36,256 nt of DNA from contig NAOQ01000002.1 in the NCBI GenBank assembly GCA_002751075.1, positions 171,481 through 207,736 on the forward strand. Direction: 5' to 3'. The notes beneath the pieces are model-generated. The model searched no databases. It saw only the letters and a program-made list of their open reading frames with translations, and had not been told where the DNA came from. Of this stretch, positions 1 through 9,342 are shown piece after piece. The number at the start of each line of letters is the position of its first letter. Within the stretch, counting starts at the first letter, position 1. Made by a program: the position numbers and the translations under genes. The stretch is from Ichthyophonus hoferi (taxonomy: Eukaryota > Opisthokonta > Ichthyosporea > Ichthyophonida > Ichthyophonidae).

Positions 1-405
1 GTATGTGTATGGGAAGTGCTATCGGTTTTTGCATCGGTCTAAGTGTGTGTATATAGGTTACTCTACACAGCATAATATTTTATTGTTTTTTAATATGTTT
101 ATGTGGTAATATGTCAGAATACACCTTTTGCCGGTAAATGCAGATATATTAATATATATATAGCATGCGTGTTAATTTAGATGTATCTATATAAAATACA
201 TTGATTATTACCCGTAATTATTATTGATAATATAATGGGTAACTAATTGGAACATTTTACTTATAAGATTATTAAAATCTTGGTTTGAATCTTTATTCTT
301 TCTGCCGAGAATTGGTCAGGGCTTAAGATGTCAAACCTACTTATAAAATATTAGCAATTATTATTGATTGGTCTATGTTTTTAAACTAACTTATCTATTG
401 GATAG
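1..405. other. Probable intron or upstream part of the ALS2-like gene, no exon seen
   Basis: AT-rich sequence with no open segment bounded by good splice sites. The exon at 406 begins in phase 0 right after a TAG acceptor at 403-405, so more coding exons must lie upstream. The window begins with GTATGTG, which looks like a 5' splice donor, so the edge may fall at an exon end; this cannot be confirmed. Confidence 0.4.
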
Positions 406-3400
406 AATGAGGAACTAGTGGATTCACGTGCTGAGATATTTGAACCAGTTATCTTCCCTTTCTTTTACAAACCACTATTCGATCTGTATGTACTGGTAAG
501 AATATGTTAGAGTGTTAGTATTGTGCACAACTTACTATGCCATATACATGCACTACATACACAAGATACTATATTATATACATAAACTACATAGTATGCT
601 ATATACATACACTACATACTATGCTATATATATATAATATATGCTGCATATATGATGGTAGTAGTATGGTATAATGGTACGCATTTTGAAATGAAACAAA
701 AAGGTAGAAGTAAAACTTATAGATGATGTAGATGACTGTATATATTCTTACTAGGTATTAGTTAATAACGATAGTAGGCTACATACACAACATTAGATAC
801 CATATATACGATGTCAAATCACACTCCTTCCATGTGTATTCTTACACGTCCGTTATCTGGCCTACCACTATGCAGAATATTGATGAGAGTGAATACTGGA
901 AAAATATCAGCCTCTTGGGAGAGAGAGGAGATGTTGAGTTGTTGGCTTACCTGGGCTTAAGGCAGAACCTATGGCTCCTCCCTACTAATAAGGTGGTTGG
1001 TTAAGCTAACGATCTATAAAATAAGGGTGGTGGAAAATTGAGTCTAGTAGTATTATTATGCGTGTATGTATATAAGTATATATATATATATGTATATGTA
1101 GGTAGGTATAAGTATGTATAATATGTATGTGTATATATATATGTATGTGTGTGTATATGTATGTATATATATTTATATGTATGTATATATATCGTTACAT
1201 AATATGAAAGATGGATTTGTAGTAAATAAGGGTCTGACAAGTGTATAGGAAAGGTAGATAGGAGTGCATTCATTGTTGAATATTAGAATAAGAAAATAAA
1301 CACTACAAGTAAGAAAGTGAGCATAAAAATAGCTATAGGCCAAAGACATAGTTACGGTCATAAATTGTGCTTAATACACTATGTGATATATAGATGAACA
1401 CCCGCATTAACTCTCTTTCCGCCTCCCTCTCTAGGCTGACATTATCTACCCAGTACCTACATGCCAGCCCGTTAGCTATCATGCAAGCAGCATGGTTCAT
1501 ATTAAGGCTGCTGAGTCCTTGTACAGTAATTTCTACTCCTCCAAACCCATCCCTAGGGGTTCTCTTGCTTCCCGTGGTAGTGCACAGGGAATTTGGCTTG
1601 TAGAGAACATAGAGGTCGATAAAGCCATGGGTAATACCCCGATAGCATATCCGCGGCCTAGTAGAAACAGCACTAACCCTGTCAAACCTTTTATGAAGGG
1701 CTCAAGCCTCCATAGTGCCAGCAATCTATCTGGTGTGGAACTCAACAATGCATTGGATGTTGAGACAGTTCCGGCTTACTGCAATGTATTGAATAATGGT
1801 GAACAAGAAACACTTGGGCTAAATAAGACTTGTATGAAGACAGTAGAAGAGAATAGGAAGGAAGTCAAGCCAACTAAATATTTGTATGGTAAAGCTATTG
1901 AGGCTTTTAAAACTCTCTCGGATATGCAAGCACCACTACGGAAGGTAGGTTTGGGTTAATGGTAGGGTGACATGCAGGGAGGGGTAGTTAATTATTTTAT
2001 ATATATATATGTAGACATAGTGGTTGGTTAGTATGATTTAAAGACTGTGTAAGATCAAGTGTACATGAATTATGTGGCTTGGTGTATGTATATCTTTATT
2101 ATGTATGTAGAGACATATATGTACATGTACATATATCTAGATATAGGCCTTGTCAATTATAGAGGGCCAATGAACATACATTATCCTGCAGGTACGCGTG
2201 CTTCACATGGCCTTCAAAGAATTACAAGACGAAATCACTGCACATGGCCTACATATTGACCTATGGTAATAACAGGATATCACTACTATTGTTGTTGTTG
2301 TTGTTATTGTTATTGTTATTATTGCTGTTATTGCTACTATTATTATGAGCATATTTATATACTTTCTGCTTTGTCTTTCTTTTTACAAACTTTTTTTCTC
2401 TCATTTTTATCTCGTTTGTACCCCCGTTTCTTGCACAATATACTTGCTTGTATTGTTACCGATGTATACCTTGTAATTGTGAACCTCTGACTACTCCCTT
2501 TCCATTGGGTCCTATTCTTCTTGCTAATCATAGATTAATTGATTGTGTTACTGAGGAATCAGAACAAATTATTTGCATACAACCAATCACTACTGATTTT
2601 TAAACTATATAATGTGTATAATTGGATTAATGTCACGCCGATTTGTCATTCGCTTTTATATGGCCCAGTCATTTAAGTACTTTAAAATCTAAAAGGAAAA
2701 ATTGCAGGAGTGTGATCAATGTGTTACAGAAATAACAGTTGTCTAATACTTTAATTTATGTATATATATTCTGATTGGGTAATCCTGTATAGGGCAATGA
2801 ATGATCTCCTACCTCTCTACCTTTATCTCATCATCAGAGCCCGTATTCCTCACTTGGTAAGTATATCCTACACAGATGCCTATATATGAATATATGAATA
2901 TGTGTTTGTATGTATGTTTGTATATGTATGTGTTAACATAACACGTATGGCTCACTTGGTAAGTGTAGTATACCTTATACTTATACCTATATTTATAGGT
3001 ATATATGTATATGTATATATGTTTGTATACGTATGTGTGAGTATATATCATACCTAACTTCATTAATTGTAAACGGTGTGCGCCACCTCACCTCTGACCC
3101 CCACCTTGGTGCTATTTACTCAATACAACGGTCTTTCTGTGGATTATATTATGTTTTGCATATTACACAAACACATGTGCATTATATGATCTGTTATAAT
3201 TACCTATGTCTTTTATATTTTAGTGGGTAAAAGTATGATAGCTCAATGGATATAATTATACATAAAAAAATTGAAGGATATGGGTTACTTTGAGCTAGGT
3301 AGGGATGGTAAAGTCAAATACATGCATTAATACTATGAACCACCCATATATAAGAAACAAAAACTAATGTTAAGGGCTATTGTTGCAGGGGGCTCAAATT

Positions 3401-3517
3401 GGTTTTGTAGACGACTTCACACAAGGGAAAAACCCCACCCACTACGAAATACTTTTCACTACCCTTAAGGCTGCGTACTTGCATCTAAGTCACCCAATCG
3501 TCACTCCTTTGTCCTAG
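406..3517 (+). CDS. ALS2: Alsin (ALS2)-like protein, C-terminal VPS9 domain (six 3' exons; 5' part outside the window)
   Basis: Exons read by hand: 406-495, 876-992, 1435-1944, 2192-2265, 2793-2856, 3389-3517. They total 984 bases, stay in one frame and end in TAG (3515-3517). All introns are GT-AG. The product is the VPS9 domain, which catalyses nucleotide exchange on Rab5-type GTPases on endosomes. Diagnostic blocks are PLFDLYVL and SEYWKN (exons 1-2), LWAMNDLLPLYLYLIIRARI (exons 4-5) and LFTTLKAAYLHL (exon 6). They closely follow the C-terminus of human alsin as I recall it ([20 protein letters not shown] and MFTTLKACYYQI). The Asp of NDLLP, needed for exchange in VPS9 proteins, is present. 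Exon 3 adds about 140 polar residues before the helix starting YLYGKAIEAF. The RCC1, DH-PH and MORN parts of alsin would lie to the left. AATAAA signals follow at 3904-3909 and 3998-4003. ALS2 against ALS2CL cannot be separated from this domain alone. Confidence 0.85.
1062..1195. repeat. TA/TG-rich microsatellite in an ALS2-like intron
   Basis: Runs of TATATG, TATG and TGTG units fill most of the intron between the exons ending at 992 and starting at 1435. The 90-codon minus-strand frame across it is a by-product of the repeat. Confidence 0.8.
2284..2346. repeat. TTG/TTA trinucleotide-rich tract
   Basis: A short imperfect tract of TTG, TTA and related trinucleotides just inside the intron after the exon ending at 2265. 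It explains the Tyr/Cys-rich open frame there, which is not a gene. Confidence 0.7.
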
Positions 3518-5397
3518 GCTAGCTGACTGTATTCGACCAACTTTGATATGAGATCACAGATGTAAATGAGGCATTTAATGCAAAAGATTCACCATACATT
3601 GTTGGATTCTTGTGGATACGATAAATTTACATATGTATATGTGGTAAATTATAGCTAGAAAAATCCTTGTATAAAAGCTATCATTATTATTAACTAGTAT
3701 TTTATAACTTGTTTTTAGAGGTTTTCTCCCTAGGTATAGTGCGTAAATTGTGGTACAATGGATTTACTTGTAGGGTGCGCTATACTACTTTATACTTATT
3801 TGGATAGAGAGATGTTTTTTTATCAAATAGTCATATGTCTACAGGGTAGTATTGATACGTTTCGTAATAATTTCATAGAGGTACAGAGTGCCTTAAATAG
3901 GTTAATAAACATGAAGAGTTAACCAAATACAGGTAGGTATTTTTTTAAAAAAAAAAAACAAATGTTATAAACAATCATCACCGCACTTGGTATACATAAT
4001 AAACTAGTACTTTGACATAAGTTCTGTCAGTCTATACAAGCTGACTATCAAATTTTATTATCTTAAGTGTTAAATGTGTATCCCATTACATATTTATATA
4101 TAACTCGTTACCGGAACATTTACACCTACTTTTATCAAATATAAAAATCTTAATCAATGCAAATGCATAGAGTAGTGGGAAAAAATTTGAAATACTAAAA
4201 AATTTAATTTTGGGCCACATAAATTGGCAATACCTATAATACAGAAAGTGATGGCTGTGACCATCTGCGGTACTCGCCATTTTGTTGTAAACCTCTCAAA
4301 ATGTCATATTCAAAGAGCAGTTAAGGCAATGTAGACATGATTATTTGAAATTGTTTTCCCAGTATGTCATTGTATTTAAATTTGAGAGTAATTTGAGAAC
4401 AAAAAAATAGAAAATAATAATAAATAACAAATAATAGTTATAATAGTGCAAATAGTAAAGAATCTGGTTGATTAGGACAACAAAAATGATACAGCTTGGT
4501 GTATGAAAGACTGGTTAGTTGTTTCACTATGTACTTAAGTTAATACCATGTATATATAGGTGGACATAGATGTATAGGTATGTCTCATATTATGATAGTA
4601 TGTTAATATAATATAACAATGTTAGAATAATGATATAATGGTATGTATGATTTGAATGTTTGTGAACGTTCTAGCGAACTACCTAGGTACTATGTAGTGT
4701 ACAATCCCAACAATAACCAAACGATGAATCAAAAGAAAGATTTTTTTATTATTTTTTTTTTCACGTAAAAGATTTTTTAAAACTTACATTAAAAGAACGC
4801 GTAACTACACCAAAACAATATAACATAAATCCTTTCTACTTGCTTCTTTAGTAACTAGGGTGGATGGCATCTTATTTCCTGCTGTACTATATATAATTAA
4901 GTTTGGTTCAACCGAAAAATGTATTTAGCGGGAGTGCTGTGAATTACGTGGTGATATAAGTATGTATATGTTTGTATATATATGGTGTAGAGTAAGGGAA
5001 TAGGTATAATTATTTTTAAGGTTTCCAAAAAAAAATTATTATTTAGTTACTATTACTAAGACACACATTGGAATATCTTGATTTTCGTTTCATGATATCC
5101 AATAACTAAAAAACACAACTCACGACAGTCGGAATCAGTAAACTACTATTGCAAAGAAAACGCAAAATCAAATCAAAAATACTTGCTTGTACTACCTAAA
5201 AACATGTTAACGAAAAGAAAAGAAAAAAACAGAGAGCGTCCCTCCAATATAGGGCAGCCTAGACTACATGTATGTGAGTAAGTAGGTATCTAATCTCAAG
5301 GGAATACGAATAAAACACTTTTGCAAACGGATTAACATGGTCTATCTATCTAGCGTACGCTTCTACCACTATTCTAAAGTTACTGCAATCACTCGCG
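3518..5397. other. Convergent 3' spacer between the ALS2-like gene and the Arg/Glu-rich gene
   Basis: No exon recognised. It should hold both 3' UTRs. On the + strand AATAAA occurs at 3904-3909 and 3998-4003. On the - strand AATAAA occurs at 4745-4750 (TTTATT on the + strand), about 650 bases past the stop of the minus-strand gene. Several A and T homopolymers are present. The 64-codon minus-strand frame at 4086-4280 has no coding character that I trust. Confidence 0.5.
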
Positions 5398-8300
5398 CTA
5401 GTTCCTTTCCGAATTTGAAGTTAATTGAGATCCTCTTGACGTGTGAGGCGGTTGTGAATTATTACTCGCCGGGTATTGAGAGGACTCGGGGTAGACCATG
5501 ACTGGATGGTAGTATGTAGTCCCACCCTGCCCTGCCAGCATATAGTGGTGAGCGCCGGCCATATCTGTATAAGCATAGGGCTTGTAGTTGGGTGGTATGT
5601 AACCGCCTGTGTACGGTACAAGATAACTTGATGGCTCAGCCGTAGATTGTGTGTAGCCATCTTGTATGCGAAGGGGGAGGGGAGAGGTCATGGGTTGTTG
5701 GAAAGAAGACGAGGAATCGTCTTTCTGTTGGGTCTGGGCAGCCTGGGCCGCCTCTACCTGTGCCTTCTGGAAAGCAATGACCTCCAGGATGTGCTTGGCA
5801 CATATGTTTCGGTGTAGTTCAAGAGCCGCTTCGGTGGCCACTGCAATGTTTTTCAGTGCATCTTTAATTGCGTCACTCTCTCCTTCCGGCTTTGCCAGTA
5901 CCGTAGGTGTAGTTTCATCTTGCTTCTCGCATACTTTCTTTACCGTGGAGTTATTATCTTCGAATTGGCTCTCGGCTTCTGTGTGTTTGTCCTCTTTCAC
6001 GACACTCTTGGTTCCTACTACATCCTTTTCAATATTCTTCACACTTCCCACGGATGCATCATCATCAGCAACGTCATTGCTATCAGACTCAATGTCTTCA
6101 GCTGTGATTACCACACTGATATGACTGACATCGATATAGCGAGGGGTGGATGAAAGATCTACAGCTCCAGTTGTGAAGCCCATTTTGTTTGCACTGGCCC
6201 CCACAGAGGTAGTAGCAGTAGATGTTACTGTAGAGATAGGGGAAGGTGTGGTAGTGGTGGTGGGAGTTGGCGTGTGACTGGGGGTAGGCGTAGAAGAACG
6301 GGTGGCCGGTGGAAGGATTAAAGCGACGGTTGTGGTAGAAGTAGAGGCAGTGGCGGGTGGGACACTCTTGGTATCGCTGCTAGTAGGCTTGTAAGTAGCG
6401 CCTGTGCCATCAACAGGGGAGGGCTTGGTGCTAGAGAGGGAAGGGGAGGTGGAAGAAGGTGCATCCTCTTGGACTTGATCACTAGCCTCTTCATACATCC
6501 ATGCTTGGTGTGGTTCGTAGGTCTGCCATTCCTGCCAGCCTGCTCCTTGTTGCCATCCACCAATCATTGCCCCTCCTTCGTTGACCCATTGTTGGGAGGG
6601 CATGTGCTGCTCGTATCCTTGGAATTCTGACCAGCCTAATGGTGATTGGCCGGTACTATTTCCCATTGGCACTCGTGATGATGAGCCGGGTCTATCGTCA
6701 GACTTGTTATTGTCCGCCCAGCTCTCACGTTCTACAGTCCCAATGCTTCCAGCATTAGCCCTCCACCCTTGATTGCTATTACTACTCCAGTTATCTCCGG
6801 GGCGGCCTGAGCCAGACCTTGGATGCTGCAGGGGCTGACGGTCTCTTAAGGTAGCTGGTGCCCCCGATCCCATCTGACCACGACTCCAGGGCCCCTGATG
6901 ACTGGGTCCTTGGGCCTGGGGTGACATCATTGATGGCTTACCAGCCAATCCCTGGCTGGAAGAGACACCAATCATTGACTGTTGTCTGCGGCCTGAGGGC
7001 ATGTAGTCGTCCGCCTGAGCCATGGCAGGCAGGAGGGAAGGAGGGGTGAGCGGCCCCTGTATCATGCTAAGGCCCATAGGCCCAGGACCACCCCTTGACT
7101 GCCATGATGACCCTCCTACCCCTTGAAAGCCACTTCCCGATAAGCGATTCACCGAAGAGATGGAAGGGTACATAGGGCGGGCATCCCGGCGGACCGCCAG
7201 TGGGGTTGACTTCTTGCGATCAGACATGAGAAGAGTATCTCTGTGTGGATGGTCTCGCATCATACTCACACTACTGAGGCGTGCATCGGGTGAGAGAGAG
7301 TGGGCATTGGAGTCTCTCTCTCTGTCCGGGTAGTCGCCTCCCTCCCTCTCCTTTCCACATTCCCTTCCTACACTTTGTCTATCCTCTCTCTCTCTGGTAT
7401 CTCTTGTATATCCCTGGCCTGGGAACATCTGTTGTCGACCCTCAGCACGTGGTGAATGAATGAGTGAAGATGACTGGAGATGGGCTTCGATGCTACTAGA
7501 GGTCAGATGGGCAGATCTGGGGCTGAGTCTCTCTAGGGGGACTATGGGGGGGCTTCTATTTCTTTGCTCTCTCGGGTCGCCCAGGCTGTGACAACTTAAT
7601 TCACTCTCTAGTCTCTCTAACCGTACCTTATCATCCGAGAGTAGCTGATTGCCCGCGTCGCGTTGCATTGAACGGTATTGCTCCCTGTCATTGCTGATTG
7701 ATTGAGGGAATTTATGTGGTTGTTGTTGGTATTGTTGATTAGGCAATGACTGTGAGTGTAGTGATGGTGGTACCTGTGTTTGCTGCTGTAGTTGTTCCCG
7801 TCTCTCTCTATCTTTCTCTCTTATTTCTTTCTCTTTCTGTTCTCTCTCTTTATTTCTTTTCTCTCGTTCCTCTTTTCTCCTCTCTGTCTCTTTAGCCAAC
7901 TTCTCTCGCTGTTGATCCTCCCATTCCTTCTTCTGTCTGTCTTCCTTCTCCTGTTTCTCCATATCCATCCTATCTCTTTCCACTTTTTCCTCTCTTTCTC
8001 TCTCTTCTCTTGCTCTGTCATCTGTTTTCTTCTGTCGTAATGTAGCACTTAGTGCGCTAGAGAATAGTCGTGGAGCTCTAGGCGGTTTAACGGTAGTACT
8101 GGTTACCCTACGTGTGGTGGCCGAGGGACTGACCTCTCTCTCCTTTGACATGGCCCGAGGGGCACTGACACTTTGTCGTGGGCTCATTTCTCTGAACGAC
8201 CTACTATCGCGTTGTTCGAGTGGTTCTCTTCCTTCACTGTCTCGCAATCGCTCCCGTGTCTCCCTCTCTCTTCTCTCTCTCTCTCGCTCTCTCTCTCTGA

Positions 8301-9342
8301 CCTCCCTGGGTGTATCCCTTATGTCCCTGTCTTTGCTTCCCTCCCGCATCTCCCTCCCCTCACCCTCTCTCTCTCTTGATGTGGACTCCCGACTATCACG
8401 TAATGGGGGGGTAGATCCGTCTCTGCTATTGGTCCGTGTGGACGTGGCAGAATGACTAGGCGGACTAATCTCATGAGCTCGTGTTCTTTCCCTCTCCAAC
8501 CCCCTCTCTCTTTCTCTTTCTCTATCATTCTCACGTACCTCCCTCTCCCTGTCTACTCTTTCACGCTCTCTCTCGCGTTCTCTTTCCAACTCTCTCTCCC
8601 TTTCATGTTGTTCCTTTTCTTTTTGTAGCTCTTCACGCTCTCTCTCCCTTTGTTCTTTTTCTCTCTCTCTTGCCAACTTCTCTCTATCTTTCTGTGTTTG
8701 TTGTCGCGGGCTGTAATTATGTTCGAGTGCATAAAAAGCCTCTTTATCTCGTGCCCATTCGGGTAGGTGTGTTAGATGTTGCATTCTATTTTTTTCCCTC
8801 TCCCTATCTCTGATATCTCTTTCTAACTCTCGCAGCTCGAGTTCACTTTGTATTTCTCGTTTTCTTTCTCTTTCCCGCTCTCTTTCTCTCTCTCTCTCTC
8901 GCTCTCTGTCTCTAAGCTCCCTCGAGTCTCGTTCTGGCCTGTCAGTTCGCCCTCTATAATCCATATCTCTGGGGTCTATCTCTTTATCTCTTCCTTCTCG
9001 ACTAGGTACCGGTAGTTCTTTCTCAGTCTCTTTATCCTTGTCTTTATCCTTCTCTCTCCCTACCTCTTTATCTCGTTTATGAGGTGGTTCATATCTTTGT
9101 CCCAATGCCCCAGGAGGGGGCTGTCTGTGTTGCCAATGACGCGTTGATCTATCATGTGTGCGTGAGTCATAATCAGCCGTGACAATTGGCCTATCCCTCT
9201 CCCTCATCTCTCTCCCATCACGATTCCCTCCCATCACTGTAGCCAATACTCTGCGAGTGTTAGAGAACCCACTGAAAGGAGGGCCAATGTAATAGGGGGA
9301 ATCGGGGTCATCCACGCCATTTGATTCGTCGGACTGCGACAT
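5398..9342 (-). CDS. Arg/Glu/Asp-rich low-complexity protein, 1314 residues, single open exon, possibly pinin-like
   Basis: One uninterrupted frame from ATG at 9340-9342 to TAG at 5398-5400. The frame is open 27 bases further to a TTG, but the ATG (MSQSDESNGVDDPDSPYYIG) is the likely start and an in-frame TAA lies upstream. Regions in order: an ordered-looking N-terminus (about 1-40); Arg-Glu/Arg-Asp repeats (about 85-290 and 320-385); PRLFSSALSATL near residue 425 followed by a charged coiled coil (about 435-520); a Met/Gly/Ser/Pro-rich stretch; Trp/Gln/Gly-rich repeats such as GGWQQGAGWQEW (about 890-950); a Ser/Thr/Pro tract (about 975-1050); an acidic stretch; an Ala-rich helix (about 1160-1205); and a Tyr/Gly/Pro-rich tail. 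The LF-x-x-x-L-x-x-TL block plus coil resembles the pinin/SDK/MemA domain, but weakly. The composition suggests a nuclear RNA-processing protein. I do not recognise a definite orthologue. A 5' UTR exon could precede it. Confidence 0.72.
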   Translation of the reverse strand: MSQSDESNGVDDPDSPYYIGPPFSGFSNTRRVLATVMGGNRDGREMRERDRPIVTADYDSRTHDRSTRHWQHRQPPPGALGQRYEPPHKRDKEVGREKDKDKDKETEKELPVPSREGRDKEIDPRDMDYRGRTDRPERDSRELRDRERERERERERERERKREIQSELELRELERDIRDREREKNRMQHLTHLPEWARDKEAFYALEHNYSPRQQTQKDREKLAREREKEQREREREELQKEKEQHERERELERERERERERVDREREVRENDRERERERGLERERTRAHEISPPSHSATSTRTNSRDGSTPPLRDSRESTSREREGEGREMREGSKDRDIRDTPREVRERERERERRERETRERLRDSEGREPLEQRDSRSFREMSPRQSVSAPRAMSKEREVSPSATTRRVTSTTVKPPRAPRLFSSALSATLRQKKTDDRAREEREREEKVERDRMDMEKQEKEDRQKKEWEDQQREKLAKETERRKEEREKRNKEREQKEKEIREKDRERREQLQQQTQVPPSLHSQSLPNQQYQQQPHKFPQSISNDREQYRSMQRDAGNQLLSDDKVRLERLESELSCHSLGDPREQRNRSPPIVPLERLSPRSAHLTSSSIEAHLQSSSLIHSPRAEGRQQMFPGQGYTRDTREREDRQSVGRECGKEREGGDYPDRERDSNAHSLSPDARLSSVSMMRDHPHRDTLLMSDRKKSTPLAVRRDARPMYPSISSVNRLSGSGFQGVGGSSWQSRGGPGPMGLSMIQGPLTPPSLLPAMAQADDYMPSGRRQQSMIGVSSSQGLAGKPSMMSPQAQGPSHQGPWSRGQMGSGAPATLRDRQPLQHPRSGSGRPGDNWSSNSNQGWRANAGSIGTVERESWADNNKSDDRPGSSSRVPMGNSTGQSPLGWSEFQGYEQHMPSQQWVNEGGAMIGGWQQGAGWQEWQTYEPHQAWMYEEASDQVQEDAPSSTSPSLSSTKPSPVDGTGATYKPTSSDTKSVPPATASTSTTTVALILPPATRSSTPTPSHTPTPTTTTTPSPISTVTSTATTSVGASANKMGFTTGAVDLSSTPRYIDVSHISVVITAEDIESDSNDVADDDASVGSVKNIEKDVVGTKSVVKEDKHTEAESQFEDNNSTVKKVCEKQDETTPTVLAKPEGESDAIKDALKNIAVATEAALELHRNICAKHILEVIAFQKAQVEAAQAAQTQQKDDSSSSFQQPMTSPLPLRIQDGYTQSTAEPSSYLVPYTGGYIPPNYKPYAYTDMAGAHHYMLAGQGGTTYYHPVMVYPESSQYPASNNSQPPHTSRGSQLTSNSERN
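7790..9230. repeat. Strand-asymmetric CT/GA-rich coding low complexity
   Basis: The + strand shows long C/T runs (CTCTCTCTCT and variants) because the minus-strand gene encodes alternating Arg and Glu with AGA/GAG/CGA/GAA codons. Several open frames on both strands here (for example 7792-8040 + and 8114-8455 +) are mirror images of this bias and not genes. Such polypurine-polypyrimidine stretches can adopt triplex structures in principle. Confidence 0.75.

Noticed and set aside
3446-3470. Loss of a catalytic Tyr in the VPS9 domain (EILFTTL in place of the GYYFTNL of Rabex-5)
   Set aside because: Alsin itself, as recalled, has GIMFTTL at this place, so it is a family trait and not a lesion.
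5666-8813. Several plus-strand and alternate-frame ORFs of 60-152 codons inside the minus-strand gene
   Set aside because: They mirror the biased Arg/Glu, Ser/Thr and Pro-rich codons of the 1314-residue frame and are low-complexity Ser/Leu/Phe strings.
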